The notes below the pieces were generated by a model. That model was not told the DNA's origin and searched no databases. It saw nothing but the letters and a program-made list of their open reading frames with translations. A stretch of 26,779 nucleotides of DNA from the NCBI GenBank assembly GCA_024256245.1, contig JAKLZD010000150.1, positions 1 to 26,779 on the forward strand, read 5' to 3'. Every line of letters begins with the position of its first letter. The stretch's first letter is position 1. This DNA comes from Candidatus Methylarchaceae archaeon HK01M (GTDB lineage: Archaea > Thermoproteota > Nitrososphaeria > Nitrososphaerales > JACAEJ01). Shown one piece after another: positions 7,524-14,282 of this stretch. A program made the position numbers and the translations under genes.

Positions 7524-7529
7524 AGGTGG
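7524..7529 (+). promoter_or_regulatory. Ribosome binding site that places the GerW start at TTG 7538
   Basis: AGGTGG lies 8 nucleotides before an in-frame TTG at 7538. The alternative GTG at 7526 falls inside the Shine-Dalgarno element itself and so is unlikely to be used. Confidence 0.65.
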
Positions 7530-7537
7530 AGATATTA

Positions 7538-7927
7538 TTGAGTGCTGAAGACCAGATTAGGACGACTGCTGAAGAACTTCTGAAAATATTGTCCATCAAG
7601 AATGTTATAGGCGATCCCATGGAGATAGAGGATAAGATACTTATCCCTGTTACTAGGGTGGGCGTGGGCTTCGGTGCTGGTACAGGTGAAGGCACTGGTG
7701 GAAAGGGTGAAGGAGGGAAGGGTGGAGGAGGTGGTGGAGGTGCAGGCGTCGACCCTGTAGCCATGGTGGCCATCTTTAAAGGAGTGTCCGGACCAGAAGG
7801 TGTAAGCGTACTACCTCTAGCTAAACCAGGCCCTATAGCCAAATTCATAGGTGAGATGGCGTCAACAATGATGGAGAAGTTCGGAGGAAAGATGGAAGCC
7901 AAGAAGGAAGAAAGGGAAGAGAAGTAA
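7538..7927 (+). CDS. GerW/YtfJ-family protein with a glycine-rich loop
   Basis: About 129 residues from the TTG start. The N-terminal helix (residues 1-20) is followed by VIGDPMEIEDKILIPVTRV at 23-41, the GerW-family signature. A glycine-rich segment covers 44-70 with a run of seven Gly, then VDPVAMVAI at 71-79, and a charged Lys/Glu C-terminus at 119-129. The family is named for a Bacillus spore germination protein (YtfJ), but members also occur in non-sporulating bacteria and archaea, where the function is unknown. It is followed by a DUF2953 gene, the same pairing as ytfJ-ytfI in Bacillus, and by a second short GerW-like gene. It is predicted soluble. No biochemical role can be assigned. 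Confidence 0.85.
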   Translation: MSAEDQIRTTAEELLKILSIKNVIGDPMEIEDKILIPVTRVGVGFGAGTGEGTGGKGEGGKGGGGGGGAGVDPVAMVAIFKGVSGPEGVSVLPLAKPGPIAKFIGEMASTMMEKFGGKMEAKKEEREEK

Positions 7928-7951
7928 AAGATTTCCAAAGAGGAGCCGTAG

Positions 7952-8533
7952 TTGATATATATCATCTTGGCTATCATCCTCCTTATTTTTTTGTTGATTA
8001 TATCGAGTTTTTTGCTGGTTCCCTTCCACATATCTCTAAATCTGTTCAAAAGAGGCTCTTTGACTCAAGGAAGCTTTCGTATGAGTTGGATGAGAATAAG
8101 GTTCATTCGGAGAAAGATACCTTCAGAAGGAGAAAAAAAGAAGGAGAAGAAAGAAAAGGAAAAAGAAAAGTTCTACTGGAGAAGGATACCAGAGACGGTT
8201 TCTCTCTTCGTAGAATCTTTTCCATATATTAGAAATATATTGAAAGCTGCCATGAAATCTATTTCCATAAAAAGATTCTCCTGCGATGTTGTCATGGGTT
8301 TGGATAGCCCAGTCGATACGGCGGTAGTGAGTGGCTATTTATGGTCTCTAGCATCGATAGTCAACGTCTTTCCTAAGGTTTACCTTTCTGTAAAGCCCGA
8401 CTTCCAAGAAAGAAGGTTGGATGGCTCCATTATGGTTGAATTGAAGGTTAGGCTCCTGCGGATTGTTCTAGCCTTTGTAAGGGCCTTCTTCAAGAAGCCT
8501 GTGAGGCAGTTCTTCGGAAAGATGAGAAGGTGA
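7952..8533 (+). CDS. DUF2953 membrane-anchored protein (YtfI-like)
   Basis: The 193-residue protein has one strong N-terminal membrane segment at about 2-24, a Lys/Glu-rich linker at 59-74, and a DUF2953 domain with SFPYIRNILKAAMKSISIKRFSCD within about 89-112 and GLDSPVDTAVVSGYLWSL at 116-133. The start is TTG at 7952 with an AGGAG ribosome binding site 6-7 nucleotides upstream. It is 24 bp downstream of the GerW gene and overlaps the next gene by 4 bp (GTGA). DUF2953 proteins pair with GerW proteins in Bacillus and many anaerobes, which suggests a shared membrane-associated complex, but the role is unknown. Confidence 0.82.
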   Translation: MIYIILAIILLIFLLIISSFLLVPFHISLNLFKRGSLTQGSFRMSWMRIRFIRRKIPSEGEKKKEKKEKEKEKFYWRRIPETVSLFVESFPYIRNILKAAMKSISIKRFSCDVVMGLDSPVDTAVVSGYLWSLASIVNVFPKVYLSVKPDFQERRLDGSIMVELKVRLLRIVLAFVRAFFKKPVRQFFGKMRR

Positions 8534-8835
8534 AACCATTGTTTAGAGATATAAAACTTAGAGAGGTCAAGATAGAGACAGATACGGTGGTCGGAGAAGC
8601 TCTTAAAATAGGCGATAGAACACTTTACCCCGTGATTAGGGTCGTGACTATAAATAGGGAAGGAGAGGGTTTCTTTGGGGTTTGGGTCTCTCCACTGGCC
8701 ATGGTAGTAATTGAACCGGCACAAGAGTACGCTCTTCCTCTGACAGAGGAAACCGTTACGCTTGAGAAACTTCTCGAGATAGTACCTTCACTTAAAGAGG
8801 ATATAAAGAAGGTTCAGAGAAGACGGCCTTTGTAA
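8530..8835 (+). CDS. Short GerW-like protein lacking the glycine-rich loop
   Basis: The 101-residue protein resembles the GerW product two genes upstream but is shorter. TVVGEALKIGDRTLYPVIRV at 19-38 corresponds to VIGDPMEIEDKILIPVTRV, and VSPLAMVVI at 53-61 corresponds to VDPVAMVAI. The intervening Gly-rich stretch is replaced by a short NREGEGFFGVW segment. The start is GTG at 8530, overlapping the DUF2953 stop, so the three genes form a coupled operon. It is probably a diverged paralogue that could form a heteromer with the first protein. The function is unknown, and the assignment rests on visual alignment only. Confidence 0.7.
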   Translation: MKPLFRDIKLREVKIETDTVVGEALKIGDRTLYPVIRVVTINREGEGFFGVWVSPLAMVVIEPAQEYALPLTEETVTLEKLLEIVPSLKEDIKKVQRRRPL

Positions 8836-8840
8836 ATCTC

Positions 8841-8847
8841 AAAAAAA
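8841..8847 (-). terminator. Oligo-T tract after the GINS-primase operon
   Basis: Seven T residues on the minus strand about 112 bp after the GINS stop, in the gap between convergent operons. It is the only T-run of that length there. It is weak evidence on its own, and the distance is rather long. Confidence 0.3.
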
Positions 8848-8958
8848 GACAGGCAGAAGCAGGGAAGGGGAAGATCGAATTCTATTTCCTCCTTACTTGA
8901 AAGATATATTTGATTAGCCTACAGTTATAACTAGGGGCATAAAACACTATCACTTCCA

Positions 8959-9513
8959 TTACGAGTCGTCGACCCATACTTCGCTTACTATTTTCTGCTT
9001 TATCAAAGGCCTTGCATTTTCTAGAGGGATTACTGCTATATCCTCCTCCTTAAAGGGACCGTACTTCTTCAGGTCGATGCCTATTATCGATGGAGTGGGT
9101 TGCAGTAACTTGACAATAGTAAATCTAGAAGATACAATATCAGATATCTTTTCCAATCTTGATGATTGACCGTTCTTTATAGCTCTGCTAACTTTCTTCA
9201 GTCTTTTGGTAAATAGGGATAAAGGCTCGATTATGTACCTCTCCTCAGGAGTCAGATATTCTGTATCATCTATACTCTGTACCTTTTTTATTCTCAAATC
9301 GAATAATCTATCTATCAAGCATCCAATAAGTTCCCTTTCCTTGAAGGCCAAGTTGCTCATGATACTTTTCTCACTCTGGTTGATCCCCTTCATTATCTTA
9401 TTCATATGAATAGCCACTTCTTTATAGAGACTCTTGGGAATCTTCTCAACTCTATCGCTCTTAGATTCTGATTCAATCAATCTGTAAATCCTATCGAGAA
9501 TAGCCTCGCCCAT
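8959..9513 (-). CDS. GINS complex subunit (archaeal GINS15/GINS51)
   Basis: Component of the GINS complex that links the MCM helicase with primase and the Cdc45/RecJ homologue at the replication fork. The 184-residue protein has an N-terminal helical A-domain (about 1-120), including LTPEERYIIEPLSLF at 87-101. The C-terminal small B-domain (about 132-180) reads IVKLLQPTPSIIGIDLKKYG then PFKEEDIAVIP, which is diagnostic of the GINS51/15 class with the A-then-B order. ATG at 9513 is 1 bp after the priS stop, so GINS and primase are co-translated, a linkage known in many archaea. The B-domain position separates it from GINS23, which carries the B-domain first. Confidence 0.9.
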   Translation of the reverse strand: MGEAILDRIYRLIESESKSDRVEKIPKSLYKEVAIHMNKIMKGINQSEKSIMSNLAFKERELIGCLIDRLFDLRIKKVQSIDDTEYLTPEERYIIEPLSLFTKRLKKVSRAIKNGQSSRLEKISDIVSSRFTIVKLLQPTPSIIGIDLKKYGPFKEEDIAVIPLENARPLIKQKIVSEVWVDDS

Positions 9514-9514
9514 A

Positions 9515-10678
9515 TCAATCCACCTCAGCCAACCCCTTCCCTATCAAATAGACAGCAGCCATCAATGGTAATTTAACCCTCTCCGACTTATAAGGTCCAA
9601 ATATTTTCCCCATTAAAGTAAACTTTGGAGAATGGTCGACGAATATCTGCATAGGCTCTTCACCTAAAGCAACTGCATCGATGAAGGGGTCGAAGGAGAG
9701 CAGATCGTCACATCTCCTTTTAAGCATACCCGTACTACCATGTAGCGTGTTCGGAAGCCTGAAGATTCTATGTATATCTGTTGTGACCATCGCATCGATC
9801 TTTGTGCTCAACTTTCCAATGACCTCTCCAACAAAATTCTCAAAATTCTTATGCTTCATTTTTCTATAAATGTAAATCATCTTGTCTTTTACATCGTTAC
9901 TATTATAACATTCGAATTCCATCTCTGAAAAGAACTTAGCTATTCGACCTCTCCACCCCGAATCGTTAGCCAATGGAAGCATCCTTTGCATCTTTTCGTA
10001 TGATGCTCTTTTGGAGATGCCGAGGCTCTCTAAATTAAGGCCGATGCCAGAAACGTAATCAGATATCTCACTTCTTGCTAACTGATCCAACTCTTCCAGA
10101 GCACTTCTTTCTACAGTTACATGGTATCCCCTTCCTCCTGAGAAATAAACCTCGATGTTCTCCTTTGTAATACCAAAATCTTTTAGTAAGAAGTCCATTA
10201 ACTTTATCGCCTCGTCTTTTGTGGCTTTTAGACATAAGGGGCAGACCCAATTCTTTTCATCTATTCTCATGCCTTCACACTTAGGGCATTTATCAGGTCT
10301 TTTTCCTTTGTCCATAAAATTGCAGTCTTTACATATCCAATGATCGTGCTCTTCCTTGCATCTCGTAGGTATGTCATCGGCATCTATGTCAAATATCAGA
10401 TCAGCCCCCTTCCAGCCCTTTTCATCCATGGCAAAAGTCGGTTCATAATAATATGCGCAAGAGTAGTAGACTGAGTGGGGCATCTCCTTGATAAGGAAAG
10501 CTCGAAGATCGCCTTCGGTCTGAAAAGATAGATGCCTGACCATGACCTTATCGAAGGACATATAACCGAACTCTCTCTCCTTCATTCTGATGGGAGTGAT
10601 TATCTTCTCTGCGTTCTTAAAGTAGAACTCTTTAAAGGCTTGCTTCAAAACTGCTACAGTCTTTTCATTCATAATCAT
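9515..10678 (-). CDS. priS: DNA primase small (catalytic) subunit PriS
   Basis: Catalytic subunit of the archaeo-eukaryotic primase, synthesising RNA/DNA primers with PriL. Catalytic acidic pair LIFDIDADD at 94-102 (Asp97, Asp99); SGGRGYHV at 180-187; IHRIFRLPNTLHGSTG at 302-317, which holds nucleotide-binding residues. A zinc-binding region lies at 107-149: Cys107, His111, then CxxC at 116/119, 131/134 and 146/149. That is more CxxC pairs than a minimal primase zinc knuckle, so an inserted second zinc ribbon is likely. The length of 387 is slightly above the typical 330-370, in line with the insertion. ATG at 10678 is used; a second ATG lies two codons in. It is 14 bp from priL. Confidence 0.95.
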   Translation of the reverse strand: MIMNEKTVAVLKQAFKEFYFKNAEKIITPIRMKEREFGYMSFDKVMVRHLSFQTEGDLRAFLIKEMPHSVYYSCAYYYEPTFAMDEKGWKGADLIFDIDADDIPTRCKEEHDHWICKDCNFMDKGKRPDKCPKCEGMRIDEKNWVCPLCLKATKDEAIKLMDFLLKDFGITKENIEVYFSGGRGYHVTVERSALEELDQLARSEISDYVSGIGLNLESLGISKRASYEKMQRMLPLANDSGWRGRIAKFFSEMEFECYNSNDVKDKMIYIYRKMKHKNFENFVGEVIGKLSTKIDAMVTTDIHRIFRLPNTLHGSTGMLKRRCDDLLSFDPFIDAVALGEEPMQIFVDHSPKFTLMGKIFGPYKSERVKLPLMAAVYLIGKGLAEVD

Positions 10679-10692
10679 TCATCCATTTGTTC

Positions 10693-11721
10693 TCATTCAC
10701 GAATTTGACCAGTAGATTTTTTCTTGAATAAGGGTTTTTTACCAAACTGAAAGGGGCTTCTGATCTTAGCGCATAAAATTTTATCTTTAAAGCATAGACC
10801 GTGAGTGGCAAGTGTCCTACAACTTGGAACCTTATAGCGCCTTCTCCCCCCTCTCATTCCAGCTATATGTTCCACTTGATATCTTGTCATCCTCTCGTTG
10901 AAGTCTGGCGATCTTGGGTAGATGTCGATTATATCGTCAACGGATTTACCGATACTTAGAAGATAAGTTGTTAAAAGGAAACGACCGTAATGGGATAAGT
11001 TCTGCCCCTTCTTAATCAAATCTAGCGTGTATATAATGCAAGGGGGGAACTTATCTGGGGTAACCCTCTGAAATTTATCCGATCTGGGAGGCAATACTCT
11101 TGATATTTCATGAACTGCCTCTTTCAGATTCTTCGGCATGCTAGGTAATGATACACCCTTCATCCTATCGTAAATCGTCCTTCTAATTTCCTCCCTTATC
11201 AATCTAACCAGTTCATGAGTCTTCAGATAGACGAAGCCATTGTCAACGACCCGGTTGATAAGCTTCCATTCTGGTTCGTGAAAATGAGTTGCGCGCTTCA
11301 AGTATTCAATCAACTTTATCTTTAAGTCGAACAACTCATGCTTTACGCTGATCGGCTCTAAATTAAAAGTGCTCTTGAAAATGTACGAGATGATCGACTT
11401 TTTTTCTTCCTTAAGAAGGCTCTCAGCCCTTATCGCTTCTGCCAGTGAGTATCTATGTATGATGTATTCTACATTCATTGCCTTGACAAGCATCAAAGCT
11501 AGTGGGAAGGAGAGAAGCTCTACTATGGGCTCTGATATTTCAATAGATATGTAATTTTTTTGAATCGCCTCCATTACCCTCTGCTTTGCTCTTTCTACAG
11601 CTGGGCGATAGTCCTCCTGTCCCAAATCCTCTACTCTTAGACTCAACTTCTTTACATAGTCCCCAGCTTCCTTCATAAAAGGGTACTTTGCAAGGTCTTC
11701 TAACCCAAACTCTATCCCCAT
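10693..11721 (-). CDS. priL: DNA primase large subunit PriL with [4Fe-4S] domain
   Basis: Regulatory subunit of primase. The N-terminal helical domain occupies about 1-215. The C-terminal iron-sulfur domain has four conserved cysteines, Cys228, Cys301, Cys310 and Cys317, with FPPCIIYTL at 225-233, NLSHYGRFLLTTYLLSIG at 241-258 and VPSCRTLATHGLC at 298-310. The cysteine set is complete, so the 4Fe-4S cluster needed for primer initiation should form. ATG at 11721 lies about 33 bp below a TATA element, so the leader is very short. The gene heads a priL-priS-GINS operon. Confidence 0.94.
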   Translation of the reverse strand: MGIEFGLEDLAKYPFMKEAGDYVKKLSLRVEDLGQEDYRPAVERAKQRVMEAIQKNYISIEISEPIVELLSFPLALMLVKAMNVEYIIHRYSLAEAIRAESLLKEEKKSIISYIFKSTFNLEPISVKHELFDLKIKLIEYLKRATHFHEPEWKLINRVVDNGFVYLKTHELVRLIREEIRRTIYDRMKGVSLPSMPKNLKEAVHEISRVLPPRSDKFQRVTPDKFPPCIIYTLDLIKKGQNLSHYGRFLLTTYLLSIGKSVDDIIDIYPRSPDFNERMTRYQVEHIAGMRGGRRRYKVPSCRTLATHGLCFKDKILCAKIRSPFQFGKKPLFKKKSTGQIRE

Positions 11722-11748
11722 ACTTACTCTCTTTAACAGGTCTCGCCT

Positions 11749-11758
11749 CTTAAATAAT
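11749..11758 (-). promoter_or_regulatory. TATA box of the primase operon
   Basis: The minus strand reads ATTATTTAAG, centred about 33 bp above the priL ATG, predicting a leader of roughly 5-8 nucleotides. It separates the primase operon from the glycosyltransferase gene upstream. Confidence 0.5.
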
Positions 11759-11787
11759 TCTACATTACAAATGAGTTTGTATTATTC

Positions 11788-12933
11788 TCATCTGTAAACC
11801 CTTCCTTTCCAGATTATTCCTCTCTTTCTTACCGTACGACAAACAGAAATTGCCATAATTATAATGTAGATAACAACAGATATAGGGAAAAGTGGAACGT
11901 ATTTAATATCAGCACCAAAAGCTGGGAAGACTATGAACATTTGAGCATAAAGTATTGAGATCATGGCTGTGCCCCAGACGAGGTATTCATTTAATCCTTG
12001 GATAGGCAGAGTTACTATCCCTAAAAGGAAGACTATGAGAGGATGCAAGAGAAAAATGAAGGATGCAAGAATGGCTAACAAAAATTCCTTTTTTCTTTGG
12101 AAGACTGCAAGAAAACTTGTAAATGCGTTTTTAGCCAGTCCCTCCCAAAGCTCTCTAAAATTTCTGTACATCCGTGTTTGAAGTGTATAAGGAGCGTACA
12201 ACAACCTAAGCCTAAACTTCGACTTCTTTACTTTCTCAGCCAGACGATAATCCTCATCAATTCTGTCCCATACTGCTTTATGCCCACCTACATTTTCATA
12301 AACACTCCTTCTAATGAGTATATACTGTCCATTTCCAAGCCAACTTAGGCTATCGTCATCATTCACATCTGGTCTCAGTGAAAAGAGGAATATAATGAAA
12401 GCCATGGTGGGAATCATCAACTTCTCCCAAAAAGTATTCATTATAAACTTCGGATAAAGAGATAGCATATCGACTTGATTTTTTAAAAGATAGTTTACTG
12501 TCAGGGTTAGACTATCTTTGCTGTGTATGGTATCACCATCTGTGAAAAGTAAAAATTCACCTTTTGATCTCTTATGACCTACGAAGCAAGCCCAGTTCTT
12601 TCCAACCCATCCTTCAGGGAGGTTTTCTTCCTCTAAAACTTCGATCTTTTCCTGAAAGCTTTCCAATATATTTCCTGTGCCATCTGTAGAGTTCCCATCA
12701 ACGACTATAATCTCCTTTTTAGCGTAGTCCAAATTTGTTATAGAGTCGAGGCAATCTTTTAGGGTATCCTCCTCATTTCTTACTGGAATTATTATTGAGA
12801 TCGATGGTTCTTTTTCCATCCGCATTGGATTGATTGGCAGTGAGGGAAAGGTCTCGATAGAGTAGATGATGAAAAGGCTGAGTAAAAATTGTAAAATAGT
12901 CAATGTTAAAAGGATTAGTTGGGCGATAGCCAT
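11788..12933 (-). CDS. Membrane-bound family 2 glycosyltransferase (CrtQ/HpnB-like)
   Basis: The 381-residue protein has an N-terminal membrane segment at 4-25, a GT-A catalytic domain at about 43-235, and three C-terminal membrane segments near 283-308, 317-336 and 345-364. Catalytic motifs: IIIPVRNEE at 47-55, IIVVDGNSTDGT at 75-86, EGWVGKNWAC at 107-116, LFTDGDT at 129-135, NGQYILIRR at 201-209 and the RIDEDYRLA acceptor-site Asp at 224-232. The arrangement resembles glycosyltransferases acting on carotenoids or hopanoids; the acceptor here could be an archaeal lipid or polyprenyl phosphate. It sits among replication genes on the same strand but has its own TATA box, so it is probably a neighbour rather than a functional partner. 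Confidence 0.85.
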   Translation of the reverse strand: MAIAQLILLTLTILQFLLSLFIIYSIETFPSLPINPMRMEKEPSISIIIPVRNEEDTLKDCLDSITNLDYAKKEIIVVDGNSTDGTGNILESFQEKIEVLEEENLPEGWVGKNWACFVGHKRSKGEFLLFTDGDTIHSKDSLTLTVNYLLKNQVDMLSLYPKFIMNTFWEKLMIPTMAFIIFLFSLRPDVNDDDSLSWLGNGQYILIRRSVYENVGGHKAVWDRIDEDYRLAEKVKKSKFRLRLLYAPYTLQTRMYRNFRELWEGLAKNAFTSFLAVFQRKKEFLLAILASFIFLLHPLIVFLLGIVTLPIQGLNEYLVWGTAMISILYAQMFIVFPAFGADIKYVPLFPISVVIYIIIMAISVCRTVRKRGIIWKGRVYR

Positions 12934-12951
12934 GATTCAGCTATCTGGTTC

Positions 12952-12966
12952 TATAATAATATATTA
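12952..12966 (-). promoter_or_regulatory. Candidate TATA box of the glycosyltransferase gene
   Basis: An AT-only stretch, read TTTTAATATATTATTAT or similar on the minus strand, centred about 26 bp above the ATG at 12933, in line with a leaderless transcript. It lies between the PCNA stop (12981) and this gene. Confidence 0.45.
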
Positions 12967-12980
12967 AAAATCTTTGGGAT

Positions 12981-13760
12981 TTACTTCTCTTCTATCCTTG
13001 GAGCAAGATAGAAGTGTATCTTACCTCCAAGATCGCCAAGCTTTAACTCCAACCTTATTGGCATCTTACTTGAATATTCAAGTACCACTGTATCGGATGC
13101 CGAACTAATAGCCTTGATTATGTTCGAGAGATACTCAATGTTATAAGTCGCTTTGCTATTCTCCTTAACTTCTAGTTCCAACACGTCTGGAGTTGTCCGC
13201 TCTAAGGTTACAGAGCCAGAACCGATATCACCCTTACCATAGAAGACTGACTTATCATTTGATGTATCTATGGTAACATGGTCTGAAACAACTGAAATAT
13301 CGTTCAGCATACTCTCGAAGGCCTTCTTCGCTATTATCGCTTTGATGTTGAAGGTAAGCTTGGGAAGAGGTGTAGAACCATAAGTACTTTCTATCAGGTG
13401 TAGTAAAAATTCTCTACCATATCCATTTAGAATCCTGAGGATGATATTTTCATTATTGGTCGTTGCGATTTCTATACTATCCTTCGCGTCAGCCCTTTTT
13501 ATCAACTTCGCAAAGTCATCCATCTTGACGCTGAACTTGAAGGGAGCATCGCACTCGTATTTTTCAAAGGCTTGGCTTGGCCATGATAGGTCTACGAGGG
13601 CTACATGAGATGGATCCATAGCCCTAAAGGTGATGCCCTCTGAAGATGCCTCGAATGTTGCCTCATCCACTAAAGTCAAGACGACCGATGAGACTACCTT
13701 CCACTCCCCTGATGTAGAGGTTTTGGCTAAAAAGACCAAATCGACCGCCGTAAGAGACAT
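12981..13760 (-). CDS. pcn: DNA polymerase sliding clamp (PCNA)
   Basis: Ring-forming processivity factor that tethers DNA polymerase, ligase, FEN1 and other PIP-box proteins. The 259-residue protein has the two-domain PCNA fold. TLVDEATFEASSEGITFRAM starts at about residue 29 and MDPSHVALVDL at 48-58 is the clamp signature. The N-terminal EWKVVSSVV segment recalls clamps of Thaumarchaeota and relatives. The C-terminus ends LAPRIEEK (252-259), a typical clamp end. The ATG at 13760 is used; no ribosome binding site is seen. A TATA-like element centred near 13801 would give a leader of about 14 nucleotides. Only one PCNA gene occurs in the window, so homotrimer against heterotrimer cannot be judged. 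Confidence 0.95.
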   Translation of the reverse strand: MSLTAVDLVFLAKTSTSGEWKVVSSVVLTLVDEATFEASSEGITFRAMDPSHVALVDLSWPSQAFEKYECDAPFKFSVKMDDFAKLIKRADAKDSIEIATTNNENIILRILNGYGREFLLHLIESTYGSTPLPKLTFNIKAIIAKKAFESMLNDISVVSDHVTIDTSNDKSVFYGKGDIGSGSVTLERTTPDVLELEVKENSKATYNIEYLSNIIKAISSASDTVVLEYSSKMPIRLELKLGDLGGKIHFYLAPRIEEK

Positions 13761-13843
13761 TAGTTCGGATATGATTTAAGCATTGCTCAAAATCGAATTT
13801 TTATGGAATTATGAGGGCCATTCTCCATATTACGACGTAGAAT

Positions 13844-14227
13844 CTATCTAATTATCGAGAACTTCACCATATTCCCCTCACGATCGAATACCCCTATATC
13901 ATCCTCAGACTTGTAGGGATAAGCTATTATGATCATGATCCTTCCGTAAAAGTTGTTCAGATCACCTACAGAGGGCTGTAAAGTTCCAGATGGATGCGAG
14001 TGGGCGGTACCCAATATTGATAGATCGAGGGGGAGTGTATGAAGGGGAAAGCTAGAGAAACCTCTTCCATGTATAGCAAAAGGTGGTAAGATAACGTTTT
14101 CCACTTCGATCCCATATTTACGGACCTTGCCTCTAAGTAGAAGTATTCCTTCATCTGGGTAAGAGTTTTGGGCATAGCTCAAAAGGCTGTCGATCACCGA
14201 TGCCTTGAAGATTATTTTCTTGGTCAT
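13844..14227 (-). CDS. Small JAMM/MPN+ metalloprotease
   Basis: The 127-residue single-domain protein carries the full JAMM zinc-protease motif: Glu26 in PDEGILLLRG (24-33) and H-x-H-P-x6-S-x2-D at 76-89 (His76, His78, Ser86, Asp89). It is the minimal size for the fold, like the archaeal desampylase HvJAMM1, which removes ubiquitin-like SAMP modifiers. Possible roles are isopeptidase cleavage or processing of ubiquitin-like proteins for sulfur transfer. No ubiquitin-like, E1-like or SAMP gene occurs in the window. It lies directly upstream of PCNA on the same strand, 83 bp away. Its TATA box is flanked by an inverted repeat (see 14242-14271), suggesting dedicated control. Confidence 0.88.
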   Translation of the reverse strand: MTKKIIFKASVIDSLLSYAQNSYPDEGILLLRGKVRKYGIEVENVILPPFAIHGRGFSSFPLHTLPLDLSILGTAHSHPSGTLQPSVGDLNNFYGRIMIIIAYPYKSEDDIGVFDREGNMVKFSIIR

Positions 14228-14241
14228 TTTAAGTCCATTTT

Positions 14242-14271
14242 TCAGAGAGGTTTTTATCCATCAGTCTCTGA
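14242..14271 (-). promoter_or_regulatory. Leaderless promoter of the JAMM gene flanked by an inverted repeat
   Basis: A TATA-like element (minus strand GATAAAAACC, about 14250-14259) is centred 27 bp above the JAMM ATG at 14227, so transcription should begin at the start codon. Two perfect 7-bp inverted arms, TCAGAGA at 14242-14248 and TCTCTGA at 14265-14271, flank the TATA box on both sides with a 16-bp spacer. A repressor bound there would block TBP/TFB. This is inference from position. Confidence 0.5.
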
Positions 14272-14282
14272 TTGTGAAGATG

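Larger units (their letters stand above)
7157..7537. other. Non-coding gap between the divergent riboflavin and GerW operons
   Basis: About 380 bp without a supported gene. It holds the riboflavin operon TATA box next to ribB, an ACAAA-A-TTTGT inverted repeat at 7210-7220, an AT-rich block at 7245-7275, a short perfect hairpin GGTGAT-TCC-ATCACC at 7381-7395 and the GerW ribosome binding site at 7524-7529. No open reading frame of useful length, tRNA fold or repeat array was seen. A TATA-like TCTTATAGG at about 7471-7479 could serve the plus-strand operon but is weak. Confidence 0.6.

Noticed and set aside
7522..8049. Proline-rich reading frame on the minus strand opposite the GerW-like gene
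   Set aside because: It is the antisense shadow of the glycine-rich GerW loop and the membrane segment of the DUF2953 gene. The plus strand has recognised families, ribosome binding sites and coupled junctions.
10068..10250. Alternative small minus-strand frame inside priS
   Set aside because: It is a different frame within the coding region of the primase small subunit and has no supporting start signal.
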